DNA from: Clostridia bacterium | Lineage (GTDB): Bacteria; Bacillota; Clostridia; Oscillospirales; CAG-272 | Assembly (NCBI GenBank): GCA_017395885.1 | Contig: JAFQNM010000213.1 | Coordinates: forward strand, 1 to 11,135 | Length of the DNA: 11,135 nt | Direction of reading: 5' to 3' | Part shown: positions 1 to 8,287 of the stretch, piece after piece | Layout of the letters: every line of letters begins with the position of its first letter | How positions within the stretch are numbered: position 1 is the first letter of the stretch | The notes under the pieces: model-generated | The model's database searches: none | What the model was told of the DNA's origin: nothing | The model's input: only the letters and a program-made list of their open reading frames with translations | Made by a program: the position numbers and the translations under genes

Positions 1-207
1 GAGGGCGAAATCTCTTTTTGCCACTTAATTCTGTGCGGATTCCTTTGACGTTTGCACAGCTTCAAACTCCACGTTAAACCGGAATTTGAAATGAGGTTTT
101 TATTCCTTATGTTTTTTGGGAAGGATAAAACATTGATCATATTATGGGGATGATTATTTGCGGAGACTCTTTTTAACAAATTAGCAACAAAATCAGCAAA
201 ACAATTA

Positions 208-236
208 TTGAAAATTCACAATATTGGTGGTATAAT
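208..236 (+). promoter_or_regulatory. Sigma-A type promoter of the atp operon
   Basis: The -35 box is TTGAAA at 208-213 and the -10 box is a perfect TATAAT at 231-236, with a 17-base spacer. A TGG just before the -10 gives an extended -10. Transcription should start near 243, leaving a leader of about 25 bases before atpI. It is the only strong promoter seen ahead of the operon. Confidence 0.75.
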
Positions 237-268
237 AAGTGATAATCCATGTGTAAAGGTTCAGGCTT

Positions 269-670
269 ATGAAAAAAATTGATCCTACGGTAAAAAAGGA
301 GACCTTGTATATTCTGGTATTCACCGTTATACTGAGTGCTCTTATGCAATCCGTGTTTTTAATAATAGGAAAATGGGAGGCAGAGCTCCTTTACGGAAAC
401 CTTGTGGGAATTGCGGCGGCTGTCGGCAACTTCTTTCTTATGGGTCTTTCCGTCCAAAGGGCTCTCGAGAAGGATGAGAAGGATGCTAAGGGATATATGC
501 GCTTTTCTCAGTCTCTCCGCTTTCTCGGTCTGTTTAGCGTTGCGGTGGTGGCTTACCTTGTGCCGTTTCTCAATCCGGTCACACTGGTGCTCACCTATCT
601 CTTTCCCCGAGTTGCCATAGCCTTCCGCCCCCTGTTCAACAAAAGATCGGGAGGTGACGGCGGTGAATGA
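269..670 (+). CDS. atpI: ATP synthase subunit I (AtpI-like), small membrane protein
   Basis: This 133-residue protein is the first gene of the ATP synthase operon. AtpI-family proteins are reported to help assemble the c-ring or insert c subunits and are not part of the finished enzyme. About four hydrophobic segments are visible (roughly residues 13-33, 41-62, 84-99 and 102-119), with a basic, glycine-rich tail. Sequence similarity in this family is weak, so the call rests on size, membrane topology and position directly ahead of atpB. The ATG follows AAAGG at 255-259 with 9 bases of spacing. The 3' end overlaps the start of atpB, which suggests translational coupling. Confidence 0.82.
   Translation: MKKIDPTVKKETLYILVFTVILSALMQSVFLIIGKWEAELLYGNLVGIAAAVGNFFLMGLSVQRALEKDEKDAKGYMRFSQSLRFLGLFSVAVVAYLVPFLNPVTLVLTYLFPRVAIAFRPLFNKRSGGDGGE
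650..657 (+). promoter_or_regulatory. Ribosome binding site that places the atpB start at 663
   Basis: GGAGGTGA lies inside the end of atpI, 5 bases before a GTG at 663. The earlier in-frame GTG at 654 is part of this Shine-Dalgarno sequence and has no binding site of its own, so 663 is the better start. Confidence 0.7.
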
Positions 671-1556
671 AAAAAGCCTGCGCTTCAGGATAGTTGATGC
701 CCTGTACGTTGCAATGATGGCACTTCCTATCCTTTGCGCTCTCGTTATTCAGATACTGACAAAGGCCCCCGGCGAGGGCATAAGCATAACGGGTGCCCAG
801 ATATTTTTCACACTTCCCATGCCCCTACAGCCGCTTCCCATCACAACGGCGCAGGTAAACACCTGGCTTGTGATGATCTCAATACTCGGCCTTTGCCTTT
901 ATATGACTCACGGCTTAACGGTGAGGGCAAGGCTTCGCCGTCAGCTTCTTTGCGAATGGATCATTGAAAAAACAGAGGCAATGGTGAAGGAGTCAATGGG
1001 CGATTTCTTCTCGGGATATGCTCCCTTCATTGCATCTATTCTGGCTCTTTCTGCGTTTTCCAGCCTTCTCAGCCTTTTCGGCCTCAACCCACCAACCTCA
1101 GATATCAACGTTGTTGCCGGATGGGCCATACTTGTGTTCATTCTGATAACCTATTATAAGCTGAAGGGTGGATTTCTCAACTATCTCAAGGGATTCACGG
1201 AGCCAATATTTATTATGACTCCTCTGAACATCCTCGGTGAGGTGGCAACGCCTGTTTCAATGGCCTTCCGTCACTACGGAAACGTGCTGTCCGGCTCGGT
1301 AATCGCCGTGCTGATAGCGGCGGCGCTACAGGGGCTTTCATCTTTGATTCTCGGCTGGCTGCCGGGCGGCCTCGGTGAGATACCCTTCTTCCAGATAGGT
1401 CTTCCTGCAATACTATCGCTTTATTTCGATATTTTCAGTGGACTGATGCAGGCATATATTTTCGCAATGCTGACGATGCTGAACATTTCGGGAGCCTTCC
1501 CGCAGGATGAGTATGAGAAGAGAAAACAGAAAAAGCTTTTAAAAAACAAAAAATAA
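663..1556 (+). CDS. atpB: F-type ATP synthase subunit a (FO stator channel)
   Basis: Subunit a forms the ion half-channels against which the c-ring turns. With the GTG start at 663 the protein has 297 residues; a GTG at 654 would add three. Hydrophobic segments lie at about 14-32, 67-85, 122-141, 149-165, 208-233 and 246-275. The essential stator arginine is Arg203 in a FRHYGN motif, with Asn207 four residues later as in E. coli Arg210/Asn214. Gln263 in the last membrane segment matches E. coli Gln252. The protein ends in a lysine-rich tail. It overlaps atpI by 8 bases and precedes atpE by 30. The family is certain; only the exact start is open. Confidence 0.95.
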   Translation: MNEKSLRFRIVDALYVAMMALPILCALVIQILTKAPGEGISITGAQIFFTLPMPLQPLPITTAQVNTWLVMISILGLCLYMTHGLTVRARLRRQLLCEWIIEKTEAMVKESMGDFFSGYAPFIASILALSAFSSLLSLFGLNPPTSDINVVAGWAILVFILITYYKLKGGFLNYLKGFTEPIFIMTPLNILGEVATPVSMAFRHYGNVLSGSVIAVLIAAALQGLSSLILGWLPGGLGEIPFFQIGLPAILSLYFDIFSGLMQAYIFAMLTMLNISGAFPQDEYEKRKQKKLLKNKK

Positions 1557-1586
1557 ATAATCAATAAATTTTCGGAGGAAATTATT

Positions 1587-1877
1587 ATGGACCTCGCAAT
1601 TGGTATTATTCTTGGCTGCTGTGCACTTGGTGCAGGCATTTGTATGGGCATCGGAGCTATCGGCCCCGGTATAGGAGAAGGTAATGCCGTATCCAAGGCC
1701 TGTGAGGCTATCGGCCGTCAGCCTGAGAGCAAGGGCGCCGTAACGTCCACAATGATCATGGGCTGTGCAATTGCAGAAACAACGGGTATTTACGCTCTCG
1801 TTATTGCAATTCTTCTTATTTTCGTTGCACCCAACATCATGGTCAACATCCTTAAGGAAGCGATCGGACTTCTGTAA
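1587..1877 (+). CDS. atpE: F-type ATP synthase subunit c (rotor ring), Na+-type motif
   Basis: This 96-residue hairpin protein oligomerises into the rotor ring. Helix 1 carries the glycine-rich packing motif (residues 15-32, ending GPGIGEG). The polar loop has the conserved RQPE at 44-47. Helix 2 holds the ion-binding glutamate Glu64 in AETTGIY. Glu31, Glu64, Thr65, Thr66 and Tyr69 correspond to Gln32, Glu65, Ser66, Thr67 and Tyr70 of the Ilyobacter tartaricus Na+ ring, with Glu in place of Gln. That is the two-carboxylate arrangement described for Fusobacterium nucleatum. Na+ coupling is therefore inferred, not shown. The gene has the strongest binding site in the operon (GGAGGA at 1574-1579, 7 bases before ATG), which fits the many copies needed per enzyme. 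Confidence 0.97.
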   Translation: MDLAIGIILGCCALGAGICMGIGAIGPGIGEGNAVSKACEAIGRQPESKGAVTSTMIMGCAIAETTGIYALVIAILLIFVAPNIMVNILKEAIGLL

Positions 1878-1900
1878 GATAACTTTAAAAGGGAAATTTT

Positions 1901-2413
1901 ATGCAAACCTTAGATATTATTTCAGTAAATTTATGGCAGATACTGATTTCTCTGGCAAATCTTCTGATCATATTTCTCATACTGAAAAAGTTTCTGTATA
2001 AGCCCGTAAAAAAGGTCATGGAGGAGCGCAGACAGGCTATCGACTCAGATTACAGCGAGGCGGCAGAGGCCAAAAGGCAGGCTCTTTCAGATAAAAAGGC
2101 ATACGAGGAAAAGCTTTCGGGAGCAAACGGTGAGGCAGAGCGTATTATAAGATCAGCCGTTGAAGCTGCCTCCTTCCGTGAAAAGGAAATGATGGATGAG
2201 GCAAGGGCCAAGGCAGACGGAATACTTCGCAAGGCCGAGGCAGATGTTGTTCTTGAGAGAAAGAAGGCAGAGGCCGATATCCGCCGAGAGATCGTTGAGG
2301 TCTCTACCCTTGTTTCCGAAAAGATGCTTCGCCGCGAAATGTCTGCAGATGACCATAAGCGCCTTGTAGACTCGTTTATAGACAGCATAGGTGATGGCGA
2401 TGAGGCAGAGTGA
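1901..2413 (+). CDS. atpF: F-type ATP synthase subunit b (peripheral stalk)
   Basis: Subunit b dimerises into the outer stalk that holds alpha3beta3 still against the rotor. The 170-residue protein has one N-terminal membrane helix (about 11-29). A long, charged Ala/Lys/Glu-rich helix (about 35-150) follows, typical of the right-handed coiled coil, and then an acidic tail. FLYKPV just after the membrane helix is the usual b-subunit junction motif. The start is ATG 1901 behind a modest AAAAGGGA at 1887-1894. It lies 23 bases after atpE and overlaps atpH by 14. Confidence 0.95.
   Translation: MQTLDIISVNLWQILISLANLLIIFLILKKFLYKPVKKVMEERRQAIDSDYSEAAEAKRQALSDKKAYEEKLSGANGEAERIIRSAVEAASFREKEMMDEARAKADGILRKAEADVVLERKKAEADIRREIVEVSTLVSEKMLRREMSADDHKRLVDSFIDSIGDGDEAE
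2389..2395 (+). promoter_or_regulatory. Ribosome binding site favouring the atpH start at 2400
   Basis: AGGTGAT sits 4 bases before ATG 2400, inside the end of atpF. The candidate starts GTG 2391 and ATG 2394 fall within this site and lack one of their own, so 2400 is preferred. The spacing is short, so the choice is moderate. Confidence 0.5.
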
Positions 2414-2939
2414 TAAGGAATATGCCCGTGCCCTGTTTATGCTGGCATCGGAGGAGGGCATTTGTAATGAGTGCCTTGAGGATCTCTGCCTCATAAGAAG
2501 GCTTCTTTTGGAGGAGAGGGCGTATGTAGATCTTTTGTCCTCTCCTGCCATACCGCTGGCAGAAAGGCTTTCTGCCATTGATGAGGCTTTTTCGGGCAGC
2601 ATTGGCGAGTATACGGTATACTTTTTGAAGCTTCTCTGCGAAAAGGGAAGAATGAGAGATATATTTGATGCCATCCGGGAGTATGAGGCCCTGTATAAGG
2701 AGCTTTCCGGCAGGAGCACTGCAGTTGTAATCTCGGCAGCGGAGCTTTCAGATGAACAGAAGGATGCCCTTTTGGCAAGGCTTGAAAGGGTAACGGGAAA
2801 GAGAATAGACTTTGTCTGGCGTCTGGACCCTGAGCTTATCGGCGGTCTTAGAATAGAAATTGACGGTAAAGTTTACGATGGCACTTTGAAGAGCCGCCTT
2901 CGTGATGTAAAGGAAGTGATGATGACTGATGCGACCTGA
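2400..2939 (+). CDS. atpH: F-type ATP synthase subunit delta (OSCP)
   Basis: Subunit delta caps the F1 head and joins it to the b stalk. Starting at ATG 2400 gives 179 residues beginning [13 protein letters not shown], a normal delta start. Starting at 2391 would add only three residues. The N-terminal helical domain (about 1-105) is followed by the conserved C-terminal signature around 141-168. This includes [10 protein letters not shown], then a GKVYDG turn and SRLRDV. It overlaps atpF by 14 bases and atpA by 11, so translation is probably coupled along b-delta-alpha. Confidence 0.95.
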   Translation: MRQSDKEYARALFMLASEEGICNECLEDLCLIRRLLLEERAYVDLLSSPAIPLAERLSAIDEAFSGSIGEYTVYFLKLLCEKGRMRDIFDAIREYEALYKELSGRSTAVVISAAELSDEQKDALLARLERVTGKRIDFVWRLDPELIGGLRIEIDGKVYDGTLKSRLRDVKEVMMTDAT

Positions 2940-4416
2940 AGAGATCAGTAACATTATTAAAACTCAGATAAAGAATTATCAAACGAGAATAGAGATGACG
3001 GAAACGGGCAAGGTCATCCTTGTGGGTGACGGAATTGCAAGAGTTTTCGGCCTTCGCAACTGTATGGCAAACGAGCTCCTTGAGTTTGAGGGGGGCTCAT
3101 TTGGCGTTGCCCAGAACCTTGAGGAGGAAACGGTTTCCGTTGCTGTTCTTTCAGATAAAAACGATATAAAAGAGGGCACCGAGGTTCGCAGAACGGGAAG
3201 AGTTGTTTCGGTTCCCGTTGGCGAGGGGCTTCTCGGCAGAGTAGTTAACGCTTTGGGCGAGCCTATCGACGGCAAGGGCCCTGTTGAGTATTCAGGCAGC
3301 CGCCCCATAGAGTCTGAGGCCCCCGGAATTATCGAAAGAAAAAGCGTTTGCGTTCCTCTGCAAACAGGCATCAAGGCTATCGACAGTATGATCCCCATCG
3401 GCCGAGGTCAGCGAGAGCTTATTATCGGAGACAGACAGACGGGAAAAACGGAGATCGCCATTGATACTATTATAAATCAGAAAAACACAGGCGTTATCTG
3501 TATATACGTAGCTATCGGACAGAAGAGCACCTCCGTTGCTCAGCTTTCCGGCGAGCTTTCCCGCTGCGGTGCGATGGACTATACCATCATCGTTTCTGCA
3601 AGCGCCGCAGAAAGCGCCCCCCTGCAGTATATAGCACCGTATTCCGGATGTGCAATGGCAGAGTATTTCAGGGAGCAGGGAAAGGACGTGCTTATCATTT
3701 ATGATGATCTTTCAAAGCACGCAGTAGCATATCGAGCGCTTTCTCTCCTCATCCGCAGACCTCCCGGCAGAGAGGCCTATCCCGGAGACGTTTTCTATCT
3801 CCATTCCCGCCTTCTTGAGAGAGCGGCCTGTGTTGATGAAAAATACGGCGGTGGCTCAATAACCGCCCTTCCCATAATTGAAACTCAGGCAGGCGATGTT
3901 TCTGCTTATATCCCCACCAACGTGATTTCCATTACGGACGGACAGATATTCTTGGAAACGGAGCTTTTCCATTCAGGCATTATGCCTGCTATCAACCCCG
4001 GCATCTCTGTCAGCCGAGTTGGCGGAAGCGCTCAGCTCAAGGGTATGAAAAAGGTTTCGGGAGAGCTTAAGCTTCTCTACTCACAGTATAGGGAGCTTCG
4101 TGCATTTGCCCAGTTCGGTAGCGATCTGGACAGTGATACAAAGGCCCGTCTTGCCCTTGGAGAGAGAATCGTTGAGGTGCTGAAGCAGGGAAGAAATGCA
4201 CCTGTTCGCGTAGGCTGTCAGGTGGCTATCGTGTATGCCGTTATCAAGGGCTATCTGGACGGCGTTGATGTGGAGAGCGTTCACGAATACGAGAGAGGCC
4301 TTTTTGCTCTGCTTCAGAATAAATACTCAGCCTGGCTTGAACGTGTTGAGAGCGGCAGCTGGGAAAGCTCTGATGAGGAGGAGCTTTGCGCCATCCTCCG
4401 TGAGATGAAGGTATAA
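2929..4416 (+). CDS. atpA: F-type ATP synthase subunit alpha
   Basis: Alpha alternates with beta in the F1 hexamer and holds the non-catalytic nucleotide sites. The protein has 495 residues, slightly shorter than the usual 500-513. Walker A is GDRQTGKT at 167-174. LLIIYDD at 255-260 is the Walker B region, followed by SKHAVAYR. Arg363 in [12 protein letters not shown] is the arginine finger supplied to the beta catalytic site. The N-terminal region (1-22) is the helix that contacts delta. The ATG lies inside the end of atpH, with AAGGAAG about 11 bases upstream. All key residues are intact. Confidence 0.98.
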   Translation: MRPEEISNIIKTQIKNYQTRIEMTETGKVILVGDGIARVFGLRNCMANELLEFEGGSFGVAQNLEEETVSVAVLSDKNDIKEGTEVRRTGRVVSVPVGEGLLGRVVNALGEPIDGKGPVEYSGSRPIESEAPGIIERKSVCVPLQTGIKAIDSMIPIGRGQRELIIGDRQTGKTEIAIDTIINQKNTGVICIYVAIGQKSTSVAQLSGELSRCGAMDYTIIVSASAAESAPLQYIAPYSGCAMAEYFREQGKDVLIIYDDLSKHAVAYRALSLLIRRPPGREAYPGDVFYLHSRLLERAACVDEKYGGGSITALPIIETQAGDVSAYIPTNVISITDGQIFLETELFHSGIMPAINPGISVSRVGGSAQLKGMKKVSGELKLLYSQYRELRAFAQFGSDLDSDTKARLALGERIVEVLKQGRNAPVRVGCQVAIVYAVIKGYLDGVDVESVHEYERGLFALLQNKYSAWLERVESGSWESSDEEELCAILREMKV

Positions 4417-4419
4417 GCT

Positions 4420-5223
4420 ATGCCTCAGAACACAAAAGCACTACGCGTGCGTATAAAGAGCGTATCCTCGACCCTGCAGCTGACAAAGGCAATGGAGCTT
4501 GTGGCATCATCAAAGATCCGCCGTGCCAACGAAGCAATGCAAAGGGGCAGAGAATATGCAAAAGCTCTTGAAAGCACTATAGAGCTTCTCAGAGGAGAGC
4601 GTGATTGCCTTGAGAGCCCCTATCTCAAGGTCCGTGCCCCTGAAAGGACCCGTATCGTGGTCATAGCAGGTGACCGAGGCCTTGCAGGCGGCTATAATGC
4701 AAACGTGTTTCGCCTTGCAAAAGAGTATTCCGATTGTGAGTTTATTCCCATAGGCAAGCGTGCCTGCGAAAAATACGGCAAAGAAGCTGTTTCCAGCGAG
4801 CATTTTTCCTTTGGCGAGGCATATGCTCTTGCTGAAAAGCTTTGCCGTGACTATAGGGCAGAGGAGTATGACCGATTGGGAGTTATATATACGAGATACG
4901 TCTCCGTAATGACTCAGGAGGCGGACGTTAAGTGGCTTCTCCCCTTTGAAAGGGCAGAAAAAGAGAGCGAGGCAGCGGCTGTTTTTGAGCCCGATTGCCT
5001 GACCGTTCTGAACAGCATTGCCGTGGAATACGTTGCGGGAATGATAACGGTCCTTGCCAGAGAGAGCTTTGCCTCTGAGGTTGCGGCCAGAAGAATGGCT
5101 ATGGACAGCGCAGGAAAGAATGCCCGCCAGATGATAGACGAGCTTCAGCTTGAGTATAACCGTGCCCGCCAGGGCGCCATCACTCAGGAAATAACAGAGA
5201 TCGTTGCCGGAAGCGGCATATGA
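4420..5223 (+). CDS. atpG: F-type ATP synthase subunit gamma (central stalk)
   Basis: Gamma is the rotating shaft linking the c-ring to the catalytic head. The 267-residue protein is a little shorter than the typical 280-300. It has the N-terminal coiled-coil helix (about 5-57, with the conserved TKAMELVASSKIRRA stretch). The central Rossmann-like domain has DRGLAGGYN at 85-93. The C-terminal helix (about 200-262) contains the conserved AARRMAMDSA and ITQEITEIVAG. It starts 3 bases after the atpA stop, with AAGGT as a short binding site. No cysteine-pair redox insertion of the chloroplast type is present. Confidence 0.97.
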   Translation: MPQNTKALRVRIKSVSSTLQLTKAMELVASSKIRRANEAMQRGREYAKALESTIELLRGERDCLESPYLKVRAPERTRIVVIAGDRGLAGGYNANVFRLAKEYSDCEFIPIGKRACEKYGKEAVSSEHFSFGEAYALAEKLCRDYRAEEYDRLGVIYTRYVSVMTQEADVKWLLPFERAEKESEAAAVFEPDCLTVLNSIAVEYVAGMITVLARESFASEVAARRMAMDSAGKNARQMIDELQLEYNRARQGAITQEITEIVAGSGI

Positions 5224-6894
<1,671 letters not shown>

Positions 6895-6896
<2 letters not shown>

Positions 6897-6934
6897 AAGA
6901 TATCCGCCAAAAATCTTTGGCGGATATCTTTTTT
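6895..6934 (+). terminator. Intrinsic terminator of the atp operon
   Basis: A perfect 17-bp stem (6895-6911 with 6916-6932) closes on an AATC loop and runs into TTTTTT. It begins within the atpC stop codon. The A-rich left arm gives a T run on the minus strand, so it might also stop read-through from the convergent gene at 7079. Confidence 0.93.
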
Positions 6935-7055
6935 GTAATGTGTTCAAATTCCGGTTCTACGGGAGGATAACTTGTGCGGGCGGATATGGAATCCGCGCCT
7001 GCGGTTAATATAGATTAAATCTTTCTGTTAAAACCGATTTTAAAATATAATTTTC

Positions 7056-7073
7056 AAAAAGCCCCAAGGGGAG
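7056..7073 (-). terminator. Possible weak terminator of the dockerin protein gene
   Basis: Read on the minus strand, a short GC arm pair (CCCC then GGGG around a TT) is followed by CTTTTTG, a few bases after the stop at 7079. The stem can be only about 3 bp once a loop is allowed, so this is a weak candidate. Confidence 0.3.
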
Positions 7074-7078
7074 ATTAT

Positions 7079-8110
7079 TTATGATCCTGCAACGATCACT
7101 CTGAGGAGGTATGCATCCATTGCATTAACGGTATTATCCTCGCAGACGTCTGCGGCGTCCAGCTCCTGCAGGCTGACCTCCTTGCCAACGATGATCCTTT
7201 TAATAAGGTTAGTATCAATGGCGTTAAGAATGCCGTCGTTATTGAGGTCACCCTTTTTCCATCTTTCAAGCACGGGTGACGTTCTCTCCTCTGTTGCTCC
7301 GCATCCGGTGCAGATAAACTCATCAAGGCCCTCCTCCTCGAAGTTGGGGAAGATGATATGGCGGTAAAACTCATATGAGTGGCCGGCGGGGGCCACAAAT
7401 GAATCCTTATACGTATCGTAGCAGTAGCTGCAGGTGTGGAGAGTGTATCCCTCCTCCGTGCAATCGGGAGCAACCATTTCCTCGGAATAGCTGTGGGGGC
7501 CAAGCTCGCTTTTGCCAACTACGTTTATAAGAGTGGGGGTGTAAATAACGAGGCCGTTATCGTATTTGTGAAAATCGGCCTTGTCGTGGGTGATATAGAG
7601 GCCGTATGAGCCCAAAGGGTCGATAATATCGAAAACAAGGGTAAAATAGTGGCCAGACTTTGTGTTCAGAGCCTCTCCTGTGGAAATATCCTCGGTGAAA
7701 ACTGAGAGAGGATTGTTTTCCTTAAAAAGGCCTCCTGTAAAGTCTCTTTCCTGCCATATCTCGCCGTTTATGAATTCACGAAGGGCAAGAGTGCTTTTGT
7801 TGTAGCCAACACGGAGCCTTGCGGCAATAAGGCCGGGGTTGTTCTCAAGGTTCACGGTGACGGTGAGGGTAGAGCCTTCTCTTTCGCTTTTTGCAAGGAT
7901 ATAAAAGTCATCGGGAACGGTATATTCGTCGTCATAGACCTTTTGAACGAGACCGCATTTGCGGCAGGTGTATTTTGTGTGGCCCTTTTCCAAACAGTTT
8001 GCAGAAACGAACTCTCTCAGATTGTTGTGAGAGCACTCCTCGGCGTGTGTGGGGATAAGGCAGAGGCAGACCGCTGCGGCTGCCAGTATAAGTGAAATGA
8101 TTTTTCTCAT
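7079..8110 (-). CDS. Secreted cohesin-like / dockerin protein with Cys-His motifs
   Basis: This 343-residue secreted protein has no recognised specific function. A signal peptide (1-23, likely cut after THA) is followed by a Cys/His motif (His28, Cys39, Cys49, Cys52). A cohesin-like beta domain spans about 66-200, with TVTVNLENNPGL and a YFTLVFDI strand. A second motif (His206, Cys217, Cys227, Cys230) and an incomplete third (His244, Cys267, Cys270) precede a C-terminal type I dockerin (about 286-343). The dockerin has two Ca2+ loops: DLNNDGILNAID, canonical, and DVCEDNTVNAMD, degenerate. Dockerins bind cohesins in cellulosome-like or surface assemblies. The start is ATG 8110 behind AAAGG with 7 bases of spacing; an upstream in-frame ATG at 8137 lacks such a site. 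No neighbouring carbohydrate-active enzyme is seen. Confidence 0.85.
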   Translation of the reverse strand: MRKIISLILAAAAVCLCLIPTHAEECSHNNLREFVSANCLEKGHTKYTCRKCGLVQKVYDDEYTVPDDFYILAKSEREGSTLTVTVNLENNPGLIAARLRVGYNKSTLALREFINGEIWQERDFTGGLFKENNPLSVFTEDISTGEALNTKSGHYFTLVFDIIDPLGSYGLYITHDKADFHKYDNGLVIYTPTLINVVGKSELGPHSYSEEMVAPDCTEEGYTLHTCSYCYDTYKDSFVAPAGHSYEFYRHIIFPNFEEEGLDEFICTGCGATEERTSPVLERWKKGDLNNDGILNAIDTNLIKRIIVGKEVSLQELDAADVCEDNTVNAMDAYLLRVIVAGS

Positions 8111-8140
8111 CTGAGTACCTTTCATAAATGGGATCATATA

Positions 8141-8169
8141 ATATTACCATACGGAAACTTTCGGGTCAA
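8141..8169 (-). promoter_or_regulatory. Promoter of the dockerin protein gene
   Basis: On the minus strand, TTGACC (8169-8164) is followed after 17 bases by TAATAT (8146-8141). Transcription should begin near 8135, about 25 bases before the chosen ATG. This leaves the upstream ATG at 8137 untranscribed and supports the start at 8110. Confidence 0.65.
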
Positions 8170-8207
8170 GTGAAAACAAAAGGAAATAAGCCGATTGTTA
8201 AATTTTA

Positions 8208-8236
8208 TTGACAAAGGCTTATTCTTGTGCTAATAT
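8208..8236 (+). promoter_or_regulatory. Promoter of asd
   Basis: A perfect TTGACA at 8208-8213 is followed, 17 bases later, by TAATAT at 8231-8236, with an extended -10 TGC just before it. The predicted leader is about 45 bases, too short for a lysine riboswitch, which often controls this pathway in Firmicutes. Confidence 0.75.
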
Positions 8237-8249
8237 AAGTTGTATTTCA

Positions 8250-8273
8250 TTTTTGGAGGTTTTCCTCCGGAAA
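8250..8273 (+). other. Leader hairpin upstream of asd containing a decoy GGAGG
   Basis: GGAGG (8255-8259), loop TTTT and CCTCC (8264-8268) form a stem that can extend to 10 bp with two G-U pairs (8250-8259 with 8264-8273). The GGAGG has no start codon at a usable distance. The working ribosome site appears to be AAGG at 8277-8280, just after the hairpin. Confidence 0.6.
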
Positions 8274-8287
8274 GGCAAGGTATCAAA

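Noticed and set aside
31..59. Inverted repeat CTGTGC...GCACAG as a terminator of an upstream gene
   Set aside because: It has only a 6-bp stem with a 17-base loop and no T run on either side.
2153..2719. A 188-codon minus-strand frame over atpF and atpH
   Set aside because: It has low-complexity, Ser/Leu/Arg-rich composition, as expected from the reverse of Glu/Lys/Ala-rich helices. The plus-strand genes are firm.
8111..8137. Upstream ATG 8137 as the start of the dockerin protein
   Set aside because: It would place nine extra residues before the signal peptide, lacks a ribosome site and lies at or before the predicted transcription start. ATG 8110 has AAAGG at good spacing.
8240..8287. A 16-residue N-terminal extension of Asd from ATG 8240
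   Set aside because: The predicted transcript starts at about 8243, so this ATG would not be transcribed. The extension runs through the leader hairpin and is not expected in the family.
8237..8287. Lysine riboswitch ahead of asd
   Set aside because: The leader is about 45 bases, far too short for the roughly 170-base lysine aptamer. Only a simple hairpin is present.
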